A stretch of DNA of 38,241 bases, taken from IMG/VR virus record IMGVR_UViG_3300021140_000018, positions 1 through 38,241 of that record. One strand, 5' to 3'. Shown here one piece after another: positions 6,379 through 11,872 of the stretch (the first letter of the stretch is position 1; each line of letters opens with the position of its first letter). A model generated the notes under the pieces. The model had not been told where the DNA came from and did not search any database. It was given only the letters and a program-made list of their open reading frames with translations. The translations under genes were made by a program, and so were the position numbers. The DNA is from a virus.

Positions 6379-7779
6379 ATGATTATTACCCGTGATATTA
6401 TCCGTGATGATGCTACATTCAACGGCTATTCTAAACAAGACTTATGTGAGTTTATCAACTATTGGAAGATCAATCTTATAGACCGTGGTGCGAAACCTGG
6501 TGATAAGATTGGTCTTTTGTTTGATAATACACAGATACATTACTATGCTCTAATCTTTGCTGGATTTGAATTGGGTATGCGTGTTGTTACATTGCACCGA
6601 CCTGATAATGAGAAGCAATGCCAATCACCAAAGAGCAATGCTCACCTTCCACTGGACTACTTTGTTTATCTGAAACAATACCTTACTGCAACTGATACAA
6701 GTATGGGTGTTGTGCATTTCAGAAAGAACGCCAAGCAATGTATCAGCTATGGTCCTCTGGAATGGAAGATCATGAGTGATACTTTCAGAACAAAAGAAGA
6801 AACACCAATACATGCCACACCTGATACTGTGGCCTTTTGTTGCACCAGTAGCGGTACGACTGGTGATCCTAAGCTAATAGGATACACACACGAGTTTCTA
6901 TATAAACTTTGTCAGTATAATCGGAGTGCCCTCGGTTACGATAGAGACGACAAGATGGTTCATCTATCAAGCCTCAATCATGGTGGTGTTATCTCTCTGT
7001 TACTGCCTGCTCTAATGACATGTAAAGAGCATTACTTTAAGGTATTCTCACACGGTCGTGATCCTGTTGATACGCTTGTTGATGACTGTATAGACAAAGG
7101 CATAACCAAGGTATTCTTTTCTAATGGCGGTGAGGTCAACTGTTTCTTAGGTTCATTGAACTGTCGCAATAAGAACCTACCTGATGCTTCTCTCTATCTA
7201 CTATCATTCATATCACCAAAGTGGAAGCCGATAGTTAAAACTGGCCGTGTAAAGGATATTGTCAGCGTGTTTGGCTGCTCCGAGATATGTGGCCCAGTAT
7301 TCTTACCTCGTTTGGATATACACAATGTAGATACATTTGAGCCAACATACTTGGGGCGCCCAACCACTGGCTTCTATGATACCCGAATAGTTGGTGATAG
7401 AATACACACGGTTGTGAATGATAAAGAGTTTGTCTTTGATGATATTGTCCGTGAGGATGATGGTGTTCATTTCATATCTAAGACCAGACTATGCAAGATC
7501 AATGACATTGATATCAACCCACTGGATATCATATCCATATTGGAAGAGTTTGCCACAAGATATGTGTTCGAGGTCTATGTGGATGAGGTCTACAACGAAC
7601 TATACATCATAACAAGTAAGGAGGACCTCGTGATTGATAAGGTGGAAAAGTTCTACTTCGGTAATGTTCCTGTCAAGATGATATATTACCCAAGTTTGCA
7701 TTACACACGGGTCAACCACAAGGCGGACAGTGAGAAGTTAAAGGCTATTGTTGAGAAGCAAAGGAAGATTGACAAATGA
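6379..7779 (+). CDS. ANL-superfamily adenylate-forming enzyme (acyl-CoA synthetase/AMP-ligase-like)
   Basis: 466 residues. Expected to activate a carboxylic acid as acyl-AMP; substrate unknown. Core motifs are visible: A3 phosphate loop C155-T-S-S-G-T-T-G-D-P-K165; A5 V297-F-G-C-S-E302; A7-like F353-D-D-I; hinge and A8 region around R370-L-C-K-I; and an A10-like T443-R-V-N-H-K448-A-D with Lys448 as candidate catalytic lysine. It is shorter than typical acyl-CoA synthetases (500-650 aa) and the part before A3 is compact. No separate carrier-protein gene or fused carrier domain is seen in the window. ATG 6379 lies in an ATGA overlap with the frame described for the upstream lipoprotein; the stop overlaps the secreted-protein start. 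Such a metabolic enzyme is unusual cargo between a nuclease and a tmRNA. Confidence 0.87.
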   Translation: MIITRDIIRDDATFNGYSKQDLCEFINYWKINLIDRGAKPGDKIGLLFDNTQIHYYALIFAGFELGMRVVTLHRPDNEKQCQSPKSNAHLPLDYFVYLKQYLTATDTSMGVVHFRKNAKQCISYGPLEWKIMSDTFRTKEETPIHATPDTVAFCCTSSGTTGDPKLIGYTHEFLYKLCQYNRSALGYDRDDKMVHLSSLNHGGVISLLLPALMTCKEHYFKVFSHGRDPVDTLVDDCIDKGITKVFFSNGGEVNCFLGSLNCRNKNLPDASLYLLSFISPKWKPIVKTGRVKDIVSVFGCSEICGPVFLPRLDIHNVDTFEPTYLGRPTTGFYDTRIVGDRIHTVVNDKEFVFDDIVREDDGVHFISKTRLCKINDIDINPLDIISILEEFATRYVFEVYVDEVYNELYIITSKEDLVIDKVEKFYFGNVPVKMIYYPSLHYTRVNHKADSEKLKAIVEKQRKIDK

Positions 7780-8060
7780 AACGGCTTGTAGTATTATTGA
7801 CAATGATGAGTGGAACAGCTATGGCATCGGATGACATATCATGCGAAAAGAAAGTTAGTGATAGCCATATCATCCACTGTAAGGCAAAGAAGGTGATGGA
7901 TGTTTCGCTGGTTAACATTAATGGTGGTGAGTGTGTCGCTCCTGCATTTCACTGGCATGGTTCAGGTGGCTTCTCAATTCCCGGAACTAAAGAGTGCCAC
8001 TATGTCAGTGCCGTTACCTTATCGATAGACGGACATAATAAGACTTTTGCTCCACTTTAG
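7776..8060 (+). CDS. small secreted (periplasmic) protein, hypothetical
   Basis: 94 residues with a Sec signal peptide: M-K-R, hydrophobic L-V-V-L-L core, and A15-M-A17 cleavage site before S-D-D. The mature part of about 77 residues has four cysteines (C23, C35, C53, C74), enough for two disulfides, and a His/Gly-rich patch around 59-66. No family recognised. It overlaps the ANL-enzyme stop by ATGA and is the last gene of the cassette before the tmRNA promoter. An envelope role is likely from the signal alone; a defence or superinfection-exclusion function is only a guess. Confidence 0.75.
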   Translation: MKRLVVLLTMMSGTAMASDDISCEKKVSDSHIIHCKAKKVMDVSLVNINGGECVAPAFHWHGSGGFSIPGTKECHYVSAVTLSIDGHNKTFAPL

Positions 8061-8062
8061 TC

Positions 8063-8093
8063 TTGACTTTTCAAATCAGATATGATATAAATA
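8063..8093 (+). promoter_or_regulatory. overlapping sigma70-type and T4-late-type promoters for the tmRNA
   Basis: TTGACT (8063-8068), 17-base spacer, TATAAA (8086-8091). The same -10 region is the first six bases of a perfect late octamer TATAAATA (8086-8093). Either form would start transcription near 8098, just ahead of the tmRNA acceptor piece. Confidence 0.75.
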
Positions 8094-8164
8094 CTATGCT
8101 TAGGTCGTTGAGAGACGAAACATAGGTTTCTTGGACGTGGGGGCAGTTCCCACCGCCTCCACCA

Positions 8165-8274
8165 TAGATACACAGCCCAATGCTCCGGGACGTCATCCGG
8201 AGGGAGACAGACAACGGAGGGGTTTCGCAAATCCATGTGTCTGTAGAAAAGGGAAGCGACTGTGTATCTTTGAT
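8165..8274 (+). other. tmRNA intervening segment with processing helix
   Basis: Joins the acceptor CCA to the coding-piece 5' end and should be removed on maturation. AGATACACAG (8166-8175) pairs perfectly with CTGTGTATCT (8260-8269), stacking onto the acceptor stem. Inside are hairpins CTCCGG/CCGGAG (8183-8202) and ACAGACA/TGTCTGT (8207-8213 with 8238-8244), the latter enclosing GGGTTT/AAATCC. Confidence 0.8.
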
Positions 8275-8338
8275 GGGGGCGATTCAGGTTCGACAGGATT
8301 CAGTAAGGTCGTAAGGAGATCGAAAGCAAATCGTAAAT

Positions 8339-8383
8339 GCAAACGATAACAATGCATATGAGGCTTTCGCTCTAGCAGCGTAA
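8339..8383 (+). other. tmRNA proteolysis-tag reading frame
   Basis: Fourteen codons and TAA encode A-N-D-N-N-A-Y-E-A-F-A-L-A-A. With the alanine carried by the tmRNA itself the added tag would be 15 residues. A-N-D-N at the start is characteristic of alphaproteobacterial tags and the A-L-A-A end is the ClpXP-type degradation signal. The bases before GCA (GTAAAT) resemble the usual A-rich resume context. Confidence 0.9.
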
Positions 8384-8444
8384 TCCTTTGGGTATGGGCT
8401 CCACCTCGAAACAGAACGGGCCCACTTCACGAAAGGATTATATT

Positions 8445-8639
8445 ATGAGTGAGAAAGACAAATACACTGGTATGCGAGAGTTCAACTTTGCTCTAAGCAC
8501 CAACGTTTATATCTGTGCCTTTGCTGGCATCTTTCTTGGTGCTATTCTCGGATACTGGGCAACTGGTTCGATTGAGATCACCATCGCCTCTGCCGTCACA
8601 ATCTCCCTTCTCTCTGGCATTTTTGGAATGTTTGTATGA
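8445..8639 (+). CDS. small membrane protein with two transmembrane segments
   Basis: 64 residues. A polar 18-residue start is followed by two hydrophobic helices (about 19-37 and 44-63) joined by a short T-G-S-I-E turn; no signal peptidase site. ATG 8445 is chosen because AAAGGA (8432-8437) sits ideally ahead of it and the sequence upstream belongs to the tmRNA. That ribosome site is also the 3' strand of the tmRNA's post-tag helix, so either processing of the tmRNA precursor or helix opening would be needed to translate it. The stop overlaps the gp33 ATG. Family unknown; small two-helix proteins in phages can be holins or exclusion proteins, but nothing here decides. Confidence 0.75.
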   Translation: MSEKDKYTGMREFNFALSTNVYICAFAGIFLGAILGYWATGSIEITIASAVTISLLSGIFGMFV

Positions 8640-8860
8640 ACGCCGAAGATATCCAAAAGTTTAGTATGGCCATCGAGGAGATGGTCTACATGAAAGACAT
8701 TCCTTACATTGATGCAGTTGTCATGTATTGTGAAGAAACGGGTTTTGAGTTAGAGGTAGCCGCTAAACTTATCTCTGGCGTCCTCAAATCCAAGATCAAA
8801 TTAGAAGCCGAAGACCTCCACTACCTCAAAAAGTCAAACACCTCCCAACTCCCTCTATAA
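8636..8860 (+). CDS. 33: late transcription coactivator gp33-like
   Basis: 74 residues. In T4, gp33 links RNA polymerase (beta flap) to the gp45 sliding clamp and, with sigma gp55, activates late promoters. The sequence matches the pattern I know from T4-like phages: an N-terminal helix with F-S-M-A-I-E-E, I24-D-A-V-V-M-Y-C-E-E, G-F-E-L-E-V-A-A-K-L-I-S, then I-K-L-E-A-E-D-L-H-Y-L-K-K, and the clamp-binding terminal motif ending L-P-L. Position supports it: T4 transcribes 33-59-32 in this order, as here (with one gene between 33 and 59 and two between 59 and 32). ATGA overlap with the upstream membrane-protein gene. No gp55 is present in the window. Confidence 0.75.
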   Translation: MNAEDIQKFSMAIEEMVYMKDIPYIDAVVMYCEETGFELEVAAKLISGVLKSKIKLEAEDLHYLKKSNTSQLPL

Positions 8861-8869
8861 TATGGTGAT

Positions 8870-9661
8870 ATGATGTTTAGTGAATATGAAGTATATGATA
8901 TTGAAAAAGCAAAGAGCAATATCAGAACTCTAATCAGAAACCGTAACCTTTTGTGGAATGGTATCACTCGCAATGTTGTGATTGCTGGTGGTTTCTTTAC
9001 CAGTGTCCTACAGAACAAACCTTTCAAGGACATTGATATCTTTGTATTGAATAATGATACTGCTGTTTATAACGAGTTGACCGGTGGTTTTCACAATGCC
9101 TCGGCGCCGACGCAGGTCAATGTGACCGAACATGGTATAATGCGCCGTTCTGAAATGATGTCGTATATGCACAATACAAACATTCTTGATGTTATCAATA
9201 ATACTAAAACACAGGCACAGTATATTCTCACCAAGTATCAGACCCGTGAGGAACTAATCGCTCACTTTGATTATAAGCATTGCAAGGTGTCATATGTTCC
9301 TGAGGAAGATAAACTCTATATCACTCGTGAGACCTTTGACTGTATCAAGAATAAGATCCTCAAGTGGAACAATAAACAACTTGAACAACCAAATCAGATA
9401 TATCGTAAGAGCAACTTCCTCAATCAAGGTTGGGTGCTTGAAACAGATAAAAAAGAAGAACAATCATATGGTAATATTTTGATGCAGTCTTATGAGAAGT
9501 TGAAAAAATTGAAAGAAGAAGCTGCGGGCGTGATGTTGGATGCATACGAACTCCCGGTGGGCGGTTTTCAGAGCCAAAAAGAATATGTTGATGCTTTCCG
9601 CCAGAGCCAAAGAGAATATGCTGATGTTTTCTACGAAGAATATCTTGCAAAGACAAAATGA
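8870..9661 (+). CDS. nucleotidyltransferase-like phage protein
   Basis: 263 residues. An N-terminal Pol-beta-type nucleotidyltransferase signature is visible: V37-I-A-G-G41-F-F followed by F52-K-D54-I-D56-I-F-V, giving the G-G...DxD metal site. The third acidic residue is not obvious, so activity is uncertain. The rest is helical; residues about 200-220 look like coiled coil, and near the C-terminus there is an 11-residue tandem repeat (Q-S-Q-x-E-Y-x-D-x-F-x, twice) encoded by a 33-base direct repeat at 9569-9634. Two ATGs lie together at 8870 and 8873. It is inserted between gp33 and gp59 compared with T4. Substrate (nucleotide, tRNA or protein) unknown. Confidence 0.7.
   Translation: MMFSEYEVYDIEKAKSNIRTLIRNRNLLWNGITRNVVIAGGFFTSVLQNKPFKDIDIFVLNNDTAVYNELTGGFHNASAPTQVNVTEHGIMRRSEMMSYMHNTNILDVINNTKTQAQYILTKYQTREELIAHFDYKHCKVSYVPEEDKLYITRETFDCIKNKILKWNNKQLEQPNQIYRKSNFLNQGWVLETDKKEEQSYGNILMQSYEKLKKLKEEAAGVMLDAYELPVGGFQSQKEYVDAFRQSQREYADVFYEEYLAKTK
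9569..9634 (+). repeat. 33-bp tandem direct repeat, two copies
   Basis: Units 9569-9601 and 9602-9634 start CAGAGCCAA and differ at a handful of positions, mostly giving conservative or related residues (K/R, V/A, A/V). It keeps frame inside the nucleotidyltransferase-like gene, indicating a recent in-frame duplication. Confidence 0.85.
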
Positions 9662-10311
9662 AGCATCTCTCCGGTTACGGTGCGTATATGTTATTCTTGG
9701 CCTTGCGAACACACTTTACCAAAGATAACTATGACTTCTTTGTTATGTGTGGCAAGCTACGTGCCAATAAGGATTCATATAACAGAAGAACCGACAGGGC
9801 TTTCTTTGAGAAGGTGGCCAGAGATTATGATGCCAAAGAGTTGAGGGACCTATTCATAGCCAACCTTCTACAAGACAAGCACTACATACTGGAGTTCATA
9901 GATGAAGAAGCCGACGAGGTCTATACTGCTTATAAAAGACGGAGACAGGCTTTATCATATGTCTGTGCCGATGACATGGACAGAATTTTCAATCAGACTG
10001 ATATTAAACGGTCGTTCTCTGCCAGTAAGGATCGGTATCCTGACCTTATTACTCTATTCCTGCGTGGTGTCGTATCGATAGAGACGATGGTGATACTGGA
10101 CGACCTGCTTGGTTTCACCAGCAAGTATGATAAGATATACTACGATGATTCCATATGGCCTAAAATCTCTCGAAAGATAAGTAAGTATAGACCATTCCTA
10201 AAGTATGATAAAGTGAAGATGAAAGACATACTGAAAGGTATCGTGAATGAGCAAAGAAAAGAGACAAAAGAGATTCCAGCAGAAAGACCGTCATATAGAG
10301 CGGCAGTTTGA
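9658..10311 (+). CDS. 59: DNA helicase loader gp59
   Basis: 217 residues, the same length as T4 gp59, which loads the gp41 replicative helicase onto gp32-coated forked DNA. Matching blocks: G8-A-Y-M-L-F-L-A-L-R-T-H-F near the N-terminus, N-Y-D-F-F-V-M-C-G-K-L, R-R-T-D-R-A-F-F-E-K-V-A, L-R-D-L-F-I-A-N-L-L, and a C-terminal half with G-V-V-S-I-E-T-M-V-I-L-D-D-L-L-G, as in T4 (I-I-S-F-E-T-F-I-L-L-D). All-helical and basic. ATG 9658 overlaps the upstream stop. Located upstream of gp32 as in T4, its direct partner. The last 65 bases are shared with the next gene in another frame. Confidence 0.88.
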   Translation: MKHLSGYGAYMLFLALRTHFTKDNYDFFVMCGKLRANKDSYNRRTDRAFFEKVARDYDAKELRDLFIANLLQDKHYILEFIDEEADEVYTAYKRRRQALSYVCADDMDRIFNQTDIKRSFSASKDRYPDLITLFLRGVVSIETMVILDDLLGFTSKYDKIYYDDSIWPKISRKISKYRPFLKYDKVKMKDILKGIVNEQRKETKEIPAERPSYRAAV

Positions 10312-10552
10312 TATTGCCAAGAGTAATCACCACGGTTACTATAACGACAATAACAAGCACCGCCTACATAAGATGCACGCCATGGACTGCGGCAATCCTC
10401 GCTGCTATATGTGTGCTAACCCTCGTCGGACATGGGGTGAAAAGACCATGCCAGAGATAAGATTTGAGTGTTCAGCCGTGGAGCAGACCAATAAGGACTC
10501 TATCGGCAAATGGGAATGGGAAGATTTGAATGATCCTGCGGTAGAATGGTGA
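10247..10552 (+). CDS. conserved small phage protein with C-G-N-P-R-C motif
   Basis: 101 residues. Very basic N-terminus (R/K/Q-rich) and a conserved M46-D-C-G-N-P-R-C-Y-M-C-A-N-P-R block, then T-W-G-E-K-T-M-P-E-I-R-F-E. I recognise this cysteine block from small proteins in many tailed phages; function is not established. Three Cys plus neighbouring His could bind zinc. The start overlaps gp59 by 65 bases, unusually long, but ATG 10247 has AAAGG at 10235-10239 and the basic N-terminus is in frame; an internal Met at 43 is an alternative start. Stop TGA 10550-10552 abuts a late-type promoter motif. Confidence 0.7.
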   Translation: MSKEKRQKRFQQKDRHIERQFDIAKSNHHGYYNDNNKHRLHKMHAMDCGNPRCYMCANPRRTWGEKTMPEIRFECSAVEQTNKDSIGKWEWEDLNDPAVEW

Positions 10553-10559
10553 CTAAATA
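10552..10559 (+). promoter_or_regulatory. T4-late-type promoter element (ACTAAATA)
   Basis: TGACTAAATA again overlaps a stop codon, the same arrangement as at 3693-3702. It would drive the small gene at 10622 and could add late transcription of gp32. Start codon is 63 bases downstream, farther than for the virion genes. Confidence 0.45.
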
Positions 10560-10621
10560 GGTAAGAACACTCTCGCAATGGTTTTCCCTGTGAGGTTTCT
10601 ATCTTTTAGAAGGAGAAAGGT

Positions 10622-10804
10622 ATGACAAGAGACGATCTAATTGATTCAATGGAAATCATCATCAAGGAACATGCGCCTGCCCAGGCGTCAGAATACATCT
10701 ATCGCCTATGGATGAACCATAATGACTATGAAATTAAAAAGGGTAAGGTAGTTCATATTACCCTTGGTCTTGATATCTCTGAAAAGTTACCAAGAACCAC
10801 TTGA
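10622..10804 (+). CDS. small hypothetical protein
   Basis: 60 residues, acidic N-terminal half and mixed C-terminal half. Strong ribosome site (AAGGAG at 10610-10615). No domain recognised; no signal or membrane segment. Its TGA (10802-10804) lies inside the -35 element of the gp32 promoter, so the two signals are packed together. Between gp59 and gp32 T4 has no equivalent that I recognise. Confidence 0.65.
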   Translation: MTRDDLIDSMEIIIKEHAPAQASEYIYRLWMNHNDYEIKKGKVVHITLGLDISEKLPRTT

Positions 10805-10829
10805 CAGGGGTGAAAACCCCTGTTATACT
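10801..10829 (+). promoter_or_regulatory. sigma70 promoter of gp32 with hairpin spacer
   Basis: TTGACA (10801-10806), exactly 17 bases, TATACT (10824-10829). The spacer is almost wholly an inverted repeat: AGGGGT (10806-10811), GAAA, ACCCCT (10816-10821). It may be an operator or, in upstream transcripts, an RNA hairpin. The untranslated leader to ATG 10892 is about 55 bases. Confidence 0.88.
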
Positions 10830-10891
10830 ACGACCTTACATTATGATACTGTGGATAATACGAACATACATCGAACATACGGAGAAATATA

Positions 10892-11818
10892 ATGAATTTT
10901 GCAAACCTCAAGAAACAGTCCAAGGACTTCACCAAGCTACTTAAGAAGGTTGAGGAAGTCAATAAGCCAACCTACGAGAATGCCGATAACACCGACAACT
11001 ATTGGAAGCCAACACCTGATAAGGCTGGTAACGCATTAGCTGTCATTCGCTTTCTACCAGGTGCCGCTGTGGACGGTGACGATGCACTACCATGGGTTCA
11101 GTATTGGGACCATGGTTTTCAGAGCAAAACAACCGGTAAGTGGTACATTGAGAAGTCATTGACTACCCTCGGTCAGGGTGTTAAAGATCCTGTCTCTGAA
11201 TATAACTCTATGCTATGGAACTCTAACTCTGATGATAACTCACCAGAGCGTAAGCAGGCCCGTGAACAGAAGCGCCGCTTGCATTATGTTTCTAACATCT
11301 ATGTTGTGAGTGACCCTAAGAATCCTCAGAATGAAGGTAAGGTCTTCCTATTCAAGTATGGTAAGAAAATCTTTGACAAGCTAACAAAGATGATGAACCC
11401 AGACCTTGAGTCCGAGGAAGCTATCAATCCTTACTGCCTTTGGAGTGGTGCGAACTTCAAGCTAAAGATGACCCGTCAGAGTGGCTTCCCCAACTATGAT
11501 GAGTCAACATTCTTGGCACCAGGTCCTCTAACAAAGGACGATGCTGAAATGGAGCAGATTTGGAAGTCAGAGTATTCTCTATCAGAGATTATCGATCCAA
11601 AGAACTTCAAGACCTATGATGAACTAAAGCGCCGCTTTGATGATGTTATGGGTATTGCTTCTTCTCGTCCAGCACCTGCCGCTAAGAAGGTAGTTGTCGA
11701 GGATGAGGAAGATGTTCCATTCACCGAGTCTAAGCCAGTTGCTAAGAAGGCTCCGGTAGTAGAGGAAGAAGATGAAGATTTGGCCATGTTCCGAGAACTG
11801 GCTGACTTAGACGACTAA
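10892..11818 (+). CDS. 32: single-stranded DNA-binding protein gp32
   Basis: 308 residues (T4 gp32 is 301). Coats ssDNA and organises the replisome (polymerase, gp59, gp41). Recognised from the core: V51-I-R-F-L-P-G, G-K-W-Y-I-E-K-S, N-I-Y-V-V-S-D-P-K-N-P-Q-N-E-G-K-V-F-L-F-K-Y-G-K-K-I-F-D-K, L-W-S-G-A-N-F-K-L-K, and S-G-F-P-N-Y-D-E-S-T-F-L. The zinc cysteines of T4 (77, 87, 90) are absent; only one Cys (C182) exists, so the core is presumably stabilised without zinc. The last 45 residues are very acidic (D/E runs, ending D-L-D-D), the protein-interaction tail. It has its own sigma70 promoter and terminator, implying a strong monocistronic message. Confidence 0.95.
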   Translation: MNFANLKKQSKDFTKLLKKVEEVNKPTYENADNTDNYWKPTPDKAGNALAVIRFLPGAAVDGDDALPWVQYWDHGFQSKTTGKWYIEKSLTTLGQGVKDPVSEYNSMLWNSNSDDNSPERKQAREQKRRLHYVSNIYVVSDPKNPQNEGKVFLFKYGKKIFDKLTKMMNPDLESEEAINPYCLWSGANFKLKMTRQSGFPNYDESTFLAPGPLTKDDAEMEQIWKSEYSLSEIIDPKNFKTYDELKRRFDDVMGIASSRPAPAAKKVVVEDEEDVPFTESKPVAKKAPVVEEEDEDLAMFRELADLDD

Positions 11819-11846
11819 TAGAACGAAAAACTAATAGTGGTTTTAT

Positions 11847-11872
11847 GAGGGGCATTTTGCCCCTCTTTTTTT
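11847..11872 (+). terminator. Rho-independent terminator of gp32
   Basis: GAGGGGCA (11847-11854), TTT loop, TGCCCCTC (11858-11865), then seven T residues (11866-11872). It lies at the convergent junction with the minus-strand operon; the T-run touches the stop of the opposing gene. On the minus strand the same stem lacks a good U-tract. Confidence 0.92.

Larger units (their letters stand above)
8098..8440 (+). ncRNA. ssrA: permuted two-piece tmRNA (alphaproteobacterial type)
   Basis: The gene order is acceptor piece (about 8098-8164), intervening segment (8165-8274), coding piece (8275 to about 8440), the reverse of a one-piece tmRNA. The acceptor piece ends in a T-arm (stem GTGGG 8137-8141 with CCCAC 8149-8153), acceptor strand CGCCTCC (8154-8160), discriminator A and encoded CCA (8162-8164). 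The coding piece opens with GGGGGCG (8275-8281), which pairs along all seven positions with CGCCTCC and places a G.U at pair 3, the alanine identity element. It is followed by the conserved GATTCAGG-TTCGAC block. The tag frame runs from GCA 8339 to TAA 8381-8383. After the tag, AATCCTTT (8382-8389) pairs with AAAGGATT (8432-8439), enclosing a second helix TGGGCTC/GGGCCCA. Role: rescue of stalled ribosomes and tagging of nascent chains for proteolysis. The 5' end of the acceptor piece and 3' end of the coding piece are estimates. Confidence 0.93.

Noticed and set aside
6208-6382. Lipoprotein as a definite Rz1-type outer-membrane spanin
   Set aside because: Small size and Pro-containing alternative tail are suggestive, but no Rz-like inner-membrane partner, endolysin or holin is adjacent.
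8131-8349. 72-residue open frame across the tmRNA locus
   Set aside because: It runs through the acceptor stem, intervening segment and coding piece of the tmRNA, has no ribosome site and is explained by the RNA gene.
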